A stretch of DNA of 15,754 nt from the NCBI GenBank assembly GCA_002728565.1, contig PBUX01000067.1:1-15754 (forward strand), written 5' to 3'. The translations under genes were made by a program, and so were the position numbers. Positions 1 to 6,875 of the stretch are shown piece by piece. The first letter of the stretch is position 1, and every line of letters starts with the position of its first letter. Under the pieces are notes generated by a model. The model ran no database searches and was not told where the DNA came from. It worked only from the letters and a program-made list of their open reading frames with translations. This stretch comes from Methanobacteriota archaeon. Lineage in GTDB: Archaea > Thermoplasmatota > Poseidoniia > Poseidoniales > Thalassarchaeaceae.

Positions 1-21
1 CATAAACCATAAGGAGGGTAT

Positions 22-447
22 ATGAAAAAACTGTTGTTACTACTTTTGGTAGTTCTTATTCCTCTTAATGGCTGTGCTTCTAGTTCTCTCGGACGTCCTA
101 GTTCTCCTAGTTCTGGTTGGATAGATATTCCGAGTCCCCATGCTTCTGAGGCCGTGCGGCGATCATTAGAAGGAAGTCGATACGAATCTATTCGGATCTA
201 CAAAACTGATGGCACGTTAGTCGTGCTACGATCGCCTGTGCTCCATGGAGACACCGTCCTTTCTGGAGATGACCACGCATTTGCTCTAAACGACATTGAG
301 CGATGGCAAGTCCCGGAAGTGACAGTCGGAGGGGTTATGGAGGAGGTAGGGGATGTGGTAAAGTCTGCACCTGTCGCATACCTCGTGCCGATAGGCCTTT
401 TGTTGGGCGTGTTATTTTGGGGGTGGAACAACTATAGTGGAAATTGA
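22..447 (+). CDS. Small lipoprotein with a C-terminal membrane segment, function unknown
   Basis: This is a 141-residue protein I do not recognise. The N-terminus is a classic lipoprotein signal: two Lys, a run of Leu/Val, then a lipobox L15-N16-G17-C18, so the mature protein would begin at Cys18. The next residues are Ala and Ser, not Asp, which in enterobacterial rules would favour the outer membrane. A short Ser/Pro-rich linker (about 19-33) follows, then a compact soluble part with alternating beta-like segments (about 35-105). A hydrophobic segment near residues 117-136 looks membrane-spanning and is followed by a short polar tail. Lipid anchor plus C-terminal helix is an unusual combination. 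The ATG is supported by AAGGAGG at 11-17, four bases upstream. The gene lies 279 bases before the lipid operon on the same strand, so a functional link is possible but unproven. Confidence 0.75.
   Translation: MKKLLLLLLVVLIPLNGCASSSLGRPSSPSSGWIDIPSPHASEAVRRSLEGSRYESIRIYKTDGTLVVLRSPVLHGDTVLSGDDHAFALNDIERWQVPEVTVGGVMEEVGDVVKSAPVAYLVPIGLLLGVLFWGWNNYSGN
80..115 (+). repeat. Short CTAGTTCT repeats in the lipoprotein linker
   Basis: The nonamer CTAGTTCTC occurs at 80-88 and 98-106, and a near-copy CTAGTTCTG directly follows at 107-115. The last two copies are a 9-base tandem. They encode the Ser/Pro-rich linker after the lipobox, and the 9-base period keeps the frame, so copy-number change would only lengthen the linker. 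This is probably local slippage with no regulatory role. Confidence 0.6.
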
Positions 448-726
448 TAACGGAAGTGGCTGCTACTAATTCTCACAGCAACCGAAGTTGTCAATTGTTT
501 GTTAGTGATCGTACTTTGCAATTAAATATTTCCAATGCAAAAGGTGTCGTTATAAAACCAAGAAAATACGCTAGAAGCGATGAATTGCAGTCAAAACAAT
601 CCTTACCCTGGTTTTGGAGGATGAAGCAGACAGATATCATAAACTAGATCACTATCGAGGAGCGATGAATGGAAATCGCAGGCCAGGGTTTACAAGGCGC
701 TAGTAGGGTGGCGAGCTGAGGATACT
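448..726 (+). other. Intergenic region, probable operon promoter region
   Basis: This 279-base gap separates the lipoprotein from the eight-gene operon. It is more AT-rich by eye than the flanking genes, mainly at 490-600. I see no convincing intrinsic terminator hairpin for the upstream gene and no riboswitch that I recognise. A TATAAA hexamer at 551-556 could be a -10 element, but no good -35 sits at the right distance. TTGTCA at 488-493 could be a -35, but the hexamer 17 bases downstream is a poor -10. A promoter is expected here from operon layout, but the sequence does not pinpoint it. Confidence 0.35.
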
Positions 727-2151
727 ATGAATTGTACCAAACGAGTACTTCGCCATTGTCATGACCGGCCTGGATCTCCCGCTATCTGTACCGTTGATAG
801 TGGCTGTGCTTCATTCGATGATATCAAAGTTTTGGCTAATGGTGCACAGTCACTCGCTTCCTCTGAGGGACTCACAACTGGTGACGTGGTCCTTGTTTTG
901 TCTCCTCCAGATCCCTTGCTGTATGGGACTATACTTGGATTTTTGGGGCGAGGAATTGTGGTACTATTTGTAGAGCCTTGGCTTCCTGTCCAAGAAATCG
1001 AACACGTTCTGCAGCGTGTGCAACCGAAAGCGTTTGTGGGTTCGCGGTTAGCACAGCTTTGGGCTTTGCGCATCAAGGCGGCTCGTAAAATACCCCGTTG
1101 GATCCACATAGGGGCTCTGAAGCACCATGCTGGCCAAGGCGACTTTGATAGTGTTGATTTGGATCCAACATCTCCTGCCACGATTACTTTTTCTTCGGGA
1201 ACCACTGGTGCGCCAAAAGGAATCGTTAGGAGCCACTCTTGTATGTCAGCAATACATGACGGACTTAGTGATCCCCAACGCTTTGACCACTTCGAGAAGC
1301 CCGACCTGTGTCTATTTCCAAATATGGCTCTCCTTCATCTGGGTACTGGCAGAGGATCGCTCTTGGTGCCCAAGAAATGGAATAATCGAGCCCTTAGCCA
1401 CCTTTCCCAACGAGCCGATACGTTGAAGACTGCAAGTCTCACAGCCGGACCAGCATTTTTAAAACGGCTATTACAGTTCGCAGATGTCCATGGAGGCTTC
1501 GGTGATCTCAAGTCGATTACGATCGGCGGAGCTCAGACGGACTGTTGGATTTTTGAGCAGGGGTTTGATCGTTGGGCTGACGCACGGTGGGTTCACTTGT
1601 ATGGTGGCTCTGAAGTGGAGCCTGTTGCCTGTGTGGATGCTCGCGAATCAGTTTCGAAAAGCCGGCAACGAGAACTTTTTCAAGCACTTTTCATAGGGGG
1701 TCCAGTTCCAATTGTAGAAGCAAGACCTGAAGCTGATGGACTTCGGGTGTCTGGTGCGAATGTTGCCAAACAACTTGGCGCCACAGACGAAAACACTCCA
1801 ATGGATCTAACTAGAAAGCATTGGCACAATATGGGAGACCGGATTCTCGCTGACGATGAGGGTTGGTGGTATACAGGAAGGGTCGCCCAACCCCAAGATG
1901 AGTTTAATCTAGAACAACGAATTTATTCGTTGTTGGGGACAAGCGCCTGCTTCGTAAGTCGTGTGTCCAACGACCGACTCGTTCTATTCGGTGAAGATAT
2001 CAATCGACGCGTGTCTGCTGTTGATCATTTCGCTTCTGTTTTCCCCGAAGTCGAAGGGTTGGAAGATGTGTCGATCGTTAGGGATCGACGTCATCGTGCC
2101 AGGATCGATCGAAAGGGCACATTAGCACAAACTAGTTTTGGGAGGAATTGA
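727..2151 (+). CDS. Acyl-AMP ligase / acyl-CoA synthetase family (ANL superfamily), OleC-like C-terminus
   Basis: This 474-residue adenylate-forming enzyme of the ANL superfamily would activate a carboxylic acid with ATP. The phosphate-binding motif TFSSGTTGAPKG lies at residues 154-165, the aromatic motif is YGGSE at 292-296 (usual form YGxTE), and the ATP-ribose motif MGD is at 369-371 followed by GWWYTGR at 379-385. The C-terminal subdomain is short and ends in RHRARIDR, the region where OleC-like and related ligases carry HxAKIxR. Arg459 sits where the adenylation lysine is expected. The length is a little short for the family (usually 500 or more). The ATG is supported by TGAGG at 717-721. 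It is the first gene of the operon and its stop lies five bases before the UbiA start. The substrate is unknown; neighbours suggest a fatty or aromatic acid. Confidence 0.85.
   Translation: MNCTKRVLRHCHDRPGSPAICTVDSGCASFDDIKVLANGAQSLASSEGLTTGDVVLVLSPPDPLLYGTILGFLGRGIVVLFVEPWLPVQEIEHVLQRVQPKAFVGSRLAQLWALRIKAARKIPRWIHIGALKHHAGQGDFDSVDLDPTSPATITFSSGTTGAPKGIVRSHSCMSAIHDGLSDPQRFDHFEKPDLCLFPNMALLHLGTGRGSLLVPKKWNNRALSHLSQRADTLKTASLTAGPAFLKRLLQFADVHGGFGDLKSITIGGAQTDCWIFEQGFDRWADARWVHLYGGSEVEPVACVDARESVSKSRQRELFQALFIGGPVPIVEARPEADGLRVSGANVAKQLGATDENTPMDLTRKHWHNMGDRILADDEGWWYTGRVAQPQDEFNLEQRIYSLLGTSACFVSRVSNDRLVLFGEDINRRVSAVDHFASVFPEVEGLEDVSIVRDRRHRARIDRKGTLAQTSFGRN
2141..2145 (+). promoter_or_regulatory. 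Ribosome binding site GGAGG for the UbiA gene
   Basis: GGAGG lies inside the last codons of the AMP ligase gene, ten bases before ATG 2156. An alternative in-frame TTG at 2138 would overlap this site and has no upstream Shine-Dalgarno, so ATG 2156 is the better start. Confidence 0.7.
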
Positions 2152-2155
2152 CCTG

Positions 2156-3052
2156 ATGCTGGAAAAGGATATTGATTCGCAGAGGACGCGGTTCCAGTCT
2201 TCTGCCTGGATCACATTTGCTAAAGAACGTTTCCAGATCCCAGGCGTTTTGATTGTTGCGATAGCACAGTCTGCTTCAGCTCAATATGTCGTTTCTAATG
2301 CCTTGGATTGGCTTGCACTGGTGATCGCAGTCACAGGAATCACGATTTTGCTAATCACTATGCGTATGATGGATGAGCTAAAGGACTTTGATACGGATAA
2401 GGTTGCTCATCCAGATCGCCCCTTACCGCGAGGATTGATTTCACCTCAAGAAGTGCGATCAGGGCTCTGGATTGGAGTGGGTATGCTGCTCCTAACGTCT
2501 ACCCTTATTGGTCTATTATGGAATCCTATGGCTGGGTACCTTCTCGGTTTGAGTGTAGGGTATTCACTGCTGATGTACCGAGAATTCTTTGTGCCAGAGG
2601 CCATAGGGGCGAGACCTTTTTGGTACGCTATTACCCATCAAATTATTCTCGTTCCCATCTACACGTTTGCGACTGCCACGGCGTTCCCCGAAGCAACGTT
2701 CACTTCGGCTGTGTTATGGTTTGCTATGACTGGCTTGGGGGCATCATTTGCTTTGGAAGTTTGCCGTAAGCTCGATCCAAATGCGCATCCGGCCCTTGGA
2801 ACATATCTGTCAGTGGTAGGTTGGGGTGGCACAGTAACAGCTGTTGTTGGCTCAGTGGGGTTAGCGAGCTACGCCTCATACCAGATTGGGGTGCACACGA
2901 TCTTATGGCCGATAGCGATAGCTTTATTGGGAAGCCTAGCTCTGACGGTGATGCGACCTCAGCGCTTCAAGTGGACAGCTGGATTAGCCGCTCTATTCGT
3001 GCTCGCCCAGGTGTTTGCTCCCACGATCATTCATTTTATAGGAGCTTTGTGA
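2156..3052 (+). CDS. UbiA-family membrane prenyltransferase with variant Asp motifs
   Basis: This 298-residue polytopic membrane protein of the UbiA superfamily would transfer a prenyl group from a prenyl diphosphate to an acceptor at the cytoplasmic face of the membrane. The first metal/diphosphate motif spans residues 73-92: D73-E74-x2-D77-x3-D81 followed by HPDRPLPRG at 85-93. The HPxRPLPRG part is diagnostic, but the usual ND at the start is DE. The second Asp-rich motif is replaced by E201-V-C-R204-K205-L-D207. I recall a divergent UbiA subgroup with DE-type and ExxRK-type motifs, but its substrates are not firmly known to me. About eight hydrophobic segments can be seen. Its stop overlaps the start of the next gene by one base, consistent with translational coupling. 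Acceptor and chain length cannot be read from sequence. Confidence 0.85.
   Translation: MLEKDIDSQRTRFQSSAWITFAKERFQIPGVLIVAIAQSASAQYVVSNALDWLALVIAVTGITILLITMRMMDELKDFDTDKVAHPDRPLPRGLISPQEVRSGLWIGVGMLLLTSTLIGLLWNPMAGYLLGLSVGYSLLMYREFFVPEAIGARPFWYAITHQIILVPIYTFATATAFPEATFTSAVLWFAMTGLGASFALEVCRKLDPNAHPALGTYLSVVGWGGTVTAVVGSVGLASYASYQIGVHTILWPIAIALLGSLALTVMRPQRFKWTAGLAALFVLAQVFAPTIIHFIGAL
3040..3044 (+). promoter_or_regulatory. Ribosome binding site AGGAG for the dikinase-like gene
   Basis: AGGAG lies seven bases before ATG 3052, inside the 3' end of the UbiA gene. It fixes the dikinase start at 3052. A longer open frame reaching back to 2821 would overlap UbiA by more than 200 bases and adds residues unlike the family. 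Confidence 0.75.
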
Positions 3053-5742
3053 TGACGATTGAGCCACTAGGTCCAGAATCACCAGGGGAAGTATTGGCCA
3101 CTCGGGCTGGTGGCAAGGCTACTCAACTAGCGACTCTCGGTCGACTCGGTTGCTCTGTCCCAAATTGGTTCTGTATTCCAGTCGAGGGTTTCGATGCTGC
3201 CTTGGCTGAGGCACAACTTGGTAAAAATTTAGAAACCATTCCCACGGGGGTGTTCTCCTTACCCGTACCCAGCAAGATTTTAGAACTGATACCGGCAGCT
3301 CTCGCACAATACGAACTCAGCGAAGATTTTGTGGCAGTCAGGTCGAGCGGACTTGATGAGGACGGACTAGAACACTCATTTGCTGGACAGTTTGAGTCTT
3401 ATCTGTATAGACGTGGACCGGAAGCGATTGCAGAAGCCATCGGCCGCTGTTGGGCTTCGGCTTTCTCCGAGCGTAATGTGGCTTACCGCAACGCAATCGG
3501 GAAAACTGATTCAGTACCTCGCATGGGTGTGATCATACAACGGATGATTGCTTCTGAATCAGCTGGAGTTGCTTTTTCAAGAAACCCACTAGCTCCTGGA
3601 GATCGCAAAGCACTCATCGTGGAGAGCGTTTGGGGTCAAGGAGAGGGGATTGTTAGTGGTAAATTGGACAGTGACCATTTCGTAGTAGATCGAAGTACGG
3701 GTGAATATGAGGCTAACCTGGCTACCAAGAAGACTGCGATCGTCCAAAACCCTGAGGGTGGCATACATGAGGTCACGCTTGACGATGTCCAGGCGCGAGA
3801 TGCGTCTCTCACTTCTGACCAAGTCCGTGAGATCGCAGACTTGGTGCTTAGCCTCGAGAGCGAACTGGGATTACCACAGGATCTTGAGTGGGCTATAGCT
3901 GATGGGCGTCTGTTCGCGCTTCAGACACGACCGATTACGACCTTACCCCCCGATGCTGTGTTCGAAGAGGATGTCGCAGGAAGTCAAGCAGTCATCTGGG
4001 ACAACTCAAATATCGTTGAGAGTTACTCGGGCGTAACGACTCCTCTAACTTTTTCTCACGTGAATCATGCGTATCGTGAAGTCTACTTTCAGACGTGCGG
4101 CTTGCTGGGGGTACCACAGAGTGTGATTGAAGCCCACGAGGGTATGTTCAGCAATATGTTGGGACTTATTCGAGGGCGAATTTATTACAACTTGTTAAAT
4201 TGGTACCGACTTCTCTCGCTCTTTCCCCTCTTCGGTAAGAGTGGCTCATTTATGGAAACCATGATGGGCGTCAAGCAGTCGCTTGAAGAGGACCTGCAGC
4301 CAATATTCGATGCCGTTGTAGATGAGGCTCCCCAGTATGGACGCTTCAAAAGTGTGGGGTTGATGATGCGGCTCGTAGTACACATGCTCGGTGGAGCGCG
4401 TGCGAACGAGCGTTTTCTAGCAAGAGTAGACCGAGTATGTCGTCCGGTCGAAGAGGCCGACCTTACCAAACTGAACCTTCCTGACCAGATAGCCCTCTAT
4501 GAGAGGTTGCTTGACGAGGTACTGAAACACTGGAAGGCACCGATCGTCAATGACACTCGTTGTATGATTGCCTTTGGGATGCTCAAAAGCCTGACTGAAA
4601 AATGGATCGCTGGGGATGGAGACCAGGACGCTGCATCTCTTCAGAACGATCTGTTGTGTGGAAGTGGAGATCTAAAGAGCACTGAACCCATGCGCTTACT
4701 ATTGGAAATCGCGTCAGAAATTGATGGTGATGACGAGATTAGAAGGCTTCTTCTAGACCAGACCTCAGAAGAATTCTGGGAAGCGCTACAGGACGGATTT
4801 GCCCCACATCTTAAGGCTCGATTCGAGTCATATATATCTGAGTATGGTTACCGTTGTGTCGATGAGCTGAAACTTGAGACACTCGATTATCACGATCGCC
4901 CGCACATGGTAGTGGCTAGTGTTCAGGGTTATGTCCGTCACGGGGTCCCTCCAGCGGAAGAGATCGAGGAACGGAAGAGGGAGATACGTGGAGGGGCAGA
5001 GGGAGTAATAAGGGAACGACTAACTGGCATTCGCCGGGCATACTATTTTTCCGTGCTGCGTTGGACACGTCGGGCGGTTAGTGATAGGGAACTTCTCCGA
5101 TTCGAGCGCACTCGAACATTCGGCGTGGTCCGCAGGATATTCCGAGGCATGGGGCAAAACCTGGAAGCTTTAGGGGTACTGGAAGCCGAGGGTGACGTCT
5201 TCTATCTGACAATTGATGAAATCATGGCGTTCAATGATGGACGGGCAACAACTCTGGAACTATCGAAATTGGTCACTGCGCGTCGGGTTGAATACGAGGA
5301 ATATACCAATTCGGTCGCACCTCCGAACCGGTTCCTCACAAGAGGCGCAGTTGGGGCTGTGCTGAGACATCCCAGCCTTCTCCAAAGTCTGGATCTGCTT
5401 AAGGATCTTGGATCTGACGACCCGAACGTTTTGCATGGGACATCGTGTTGCCCAGGTGTAGTGGAAGGGCCAGTACGCGTGGCACACAGCTTTGAGGATA
5501 CGGAAGGCCTAGACGGGGAGATTCTTGTTACGGAAAGGACTGATCCTGGGTGGGTGCCAGTTTTCCCAGCCTGCTCGGGACTGATTATTGAGCGAGGCAG
5601 TTTGTTGTCGCACTCGGCAGTGGTCGCTCGTGAACTCGGCATACCTACGGTGGTAGGAATAGAAGGAAATCCCCTCGACAAACTGGAGGATGGTCAAATA
5701 GTCCACCTTGATGCGGGTAAGGGGGAGGTCAGGATCTTATGA
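3052..5742 (+). CDS. PEP-synthase-like ATP-grasp/phosphohistidine enzyme (rifampin phosphotransferase / PigC architecture)
   Basis: This 896-residue enzyme has three parts. Residues about 10-296 are a pyruvate phosphate dikinase N-terminal ATP-grasp domain: AGGK near 20-23, VAVRSSG at 94-100, an SFAGQFES stretch soon after, a VWGQGEG glycine-rich stretch, and the closing LQTRPIT at 290-296. Residues about 304-770 are a large helical central domain beginning at W316-D-N-S-N, similar to the substrate domain of rifampin phosphotransferase. The last hundred or so residues are a swivelling phosphohistidine domain with LLSHSAVVARELGIP and the predicted phospho-histidine H854. The C-terminal PEP-binding TIM barrel of true PEP synthase is absent. 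Family members phosphorylate a hydroxyl group (rifampin phosphotransferase) or drive condensation (PigC). Here it probably phosphorylates or couples a lipid intermediate. It overlaps UbiA by one base and the GNAT gene by four. Confidence 0.85.
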   Translation: MTIEPLGPESPGEVLATRAGGKATQLATLGRLGCSVPNWFCIPVEGFDAALAEAQLGKNLETIPTGVFSLPVPSKILELIPAALAQYELSEDFVAVRSSGLDEDGLEHSFAGQFESYLYRRGPEAIAEAIGRCWASAFSERNVAYRNAIGKTDSVPRMGVIIQRMIASESAGVAFSRNPLAPGDRKALIVESVWGQGEGIVSGKLDSDHFVVDRSTGEYEANLATKKTAIVQNPEGGIHEVTLDDVQARDASLTSDQVREIADLVLSLESELGLPQDLEWAIADGRLFALQTRPITTLPPDAVFEEDVAGSQAVIWDNSNIVESYSGVTTPLTFSHVNHAYREVYFQTCGLLGVPQSVIEAHEGMFSNMLGLIRGRIYYNLLNWYRLLSLFPLFGKSGSFMETMMGVKQSLEEDLQPIFDAVVDEAPQYGRFKSVGLMMRLVVHMLGGARANERFLARVDRVCRPVEEADLTKLNLPDQIALYERLLDEVLKHWKAPIVNDTRCMIAFGMLKSLTEKWIAGDGDQDAASLQNDLLCGSGDLKSTEPMRLLLEIASEIDGDDEIRRLLLDQTSEEFWEALQDGFAPHLKARFESYISEYGYRCVDELKLETLDYHDRPHMVVASVQGYVRHGVPPAEEIEERKREIRGGAEGVIRERLTGIRRAYYFSVLRWTRRAVSDRELLRFERTRTFGVVRRIFRGMGQNLEALGVLEAEGDVFYLTIDEIMAFNDGRATTLELSKLVTARRVEYEEYTNSVAPPNRFLTRGAVGAVLRHPSLLQSLDLLKDLGSDDPNVLHGTSCCPGVVEGPVRVAHSFEDTEGLDGEILVTERTDPGWVPVFPACSGLIIERGSLLSHSAVVARELGIPTVVGIEGNPLDKLEDGQIVHLDAGKGEVRIL

Positions 5743-6839
5743 CACTGTCCCTGATCCGTTGCTACTCGACTGTAACAGAACCAGCATCCCCTGATTTTAT
5801 AGATCAATTTTATTCAGTAGGCGTCGAAATACAGGCCCATCGACCGAAAGCTGTCACCCAGTCTTCTGGCTATCTTGGTCTGGTAATGAGCCTGGGATTA
5901 AGTCGACCAGCAGCTCTTTTCATCGTTGAAGGTCCAGATGGGCCCGTAGCACGAGCAGGAGTTTTTCAAAGATCTTTAGCACCACGCTCAGGCGTAATCG
6001 GTCTCTATGAGACGGTACCAGATCCTGAGGGTGCTGAAGCGGCCCGACTGGTCCTAGAGGGTGCTATGGAATGGGCCTCAGATCACGATTTGGATGAAGT
6101 CTTCGCTCCAGTTGATGTAAATACTTGGTTTAAGTATCGGGTCATGTTGTATCCCGAGAAAGAGGTTTTTGCGCCTGATCCATTCAGCTGGGAGCCTACG
6201 ACTCCGCCAGAGTATCAACGTCACTTCGTGGATCAAGGTTTCGAGGTGGCGGCATCGTTCGAAAGTATTGGACTACATATCCCAGATGATGGGGAATACA
6301 CTTTTGGAGATCTGCTTGCTAGGACAAAATCAGGTTATGACAGTGCAATTACGTCGGGACTTCGAATCGAACGCCTCAGTTCTGAAGAGGTGCAAGAGGT
6401 ATTACCTGCTGTGCATGTGCTTTGCGATGACGCTTTCGCAGAGAACCTCCTATTTGAACCAATTCCCCTACAGGCCTTCCAGGCGCTCTACGGAGAAGCG
6501 ATAGCTGGCATGCCCAAGCACTACACATTCCTCGCACGTGGCCAAGAGGACCAGATTGCTGGGTTCTTATTTGCGTTTCCCGATCGTGATTGGCTTGTGT
6601 TCAAAACGATAGCAGTTGCATCGGATATGAGGGGCAGACGTCTAGGGACGGCCCTGATGCACGCTGTGTATCGTGAAGCAGATCGAGCAGGTCTCCGGCG
6701 CTTCATCACGGCACTCGTTCATCAGGACAACGTGAGTAGATTTTTGTTAGATCCAGAAAAGATGCCAGGTATTGAGACTTGGACTCGGCGATATGAGTTG
6801 CTACGAAAGTGCGTTTCACCTGGAGCATCTAACTTATGA
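5739..6839 (+). CDS. Tandem GNAT-fold N-acyltransferase
   Basis: This 366-residue protein has a clear GNAT acyl-CoA binding motif in its C-terminal half: V293-A-S-D-M-R-G-R300-R-L-G303-T-A305, matching R/QxxGxG/A, preceded by a strand (FKTIAVAS) and followed by a helix. The N-terminal half (SGVIGLYETVPDPEGAEAA from about residue 84, then a helix to about 115) looks like a degenerate GNAT domain of the type seen in 370-residue tandem GNAT proteins. It would transfer an acyl group from acyl-CoA to an amine or similar nucleophile in the cytosol. ATG 5739 overlaps the stop of the dikinase gene by four bases (ATGA), and GGAGG at 5724-5728 provides the ribosome site, so coupling is likely. The amine acceptor is unknown; the product of the BtaA-like enzyme carries a primary amine and is one candidate. 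Confidence 0.75.
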   Translation: MTLSLIRCYSTVTEPASPDFIDQFYSVGVEIQAHRPKAVTQSSGYLGLVMSLGLSRPAALFIVEGPDGPVARAGVFQRSLAPRSGVIGLYETVPDPEGAEAARLVLEGAMEWASDHDLDEVFAPVDVNTWFKYRVMLYPEKEVFAPDPFSWEPTTPPEYQRHFVDQGFEVAASFESIGLHIPDDGEYTFGDLLARTKSGYDSAITSGLRIERLSSEEVQEVLPAVHVLCDDAFAENLLFEPIPLQAFQALYGEAIAGMPKHYTFLARGQEDQIAGFLFAFPDRDWLVFKTIAVASDMRGRRLGTALMHAVYREADRAGLRRFITALVHQDNVSRFLLDPEKMPGIETWTRRYELLRKCVSPGASNL

Positions 6840-6875
6840 GAGCATCTCCCAAACCATTAATGAATAAGGAGGCAC

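Noticed and set aside
444..647. Open frame of 67 codons starting with TTG after the lipoprotein
   Set aside because: It starts inside the lipoprotein stop region, has no ribosome site or recognisable motif, and its composition looks like untranslated intergenic DNA.
2821..3051. Upstream extension of the dikinase frame
   Set aside because: It begins with a TTG, overlaps UbiA by over 200 bases, and encodes nothing family-like. ATG 3052 has a good AGGAG and matches the family N-terminus.
5202..5681. Long minus-strand open frame opposite the dikinase C-terminus
   Set aside because: The plus strand here encodes a conserved phosphohistidine domain. The reverse frame has no motif and is a shadow of codon bias.
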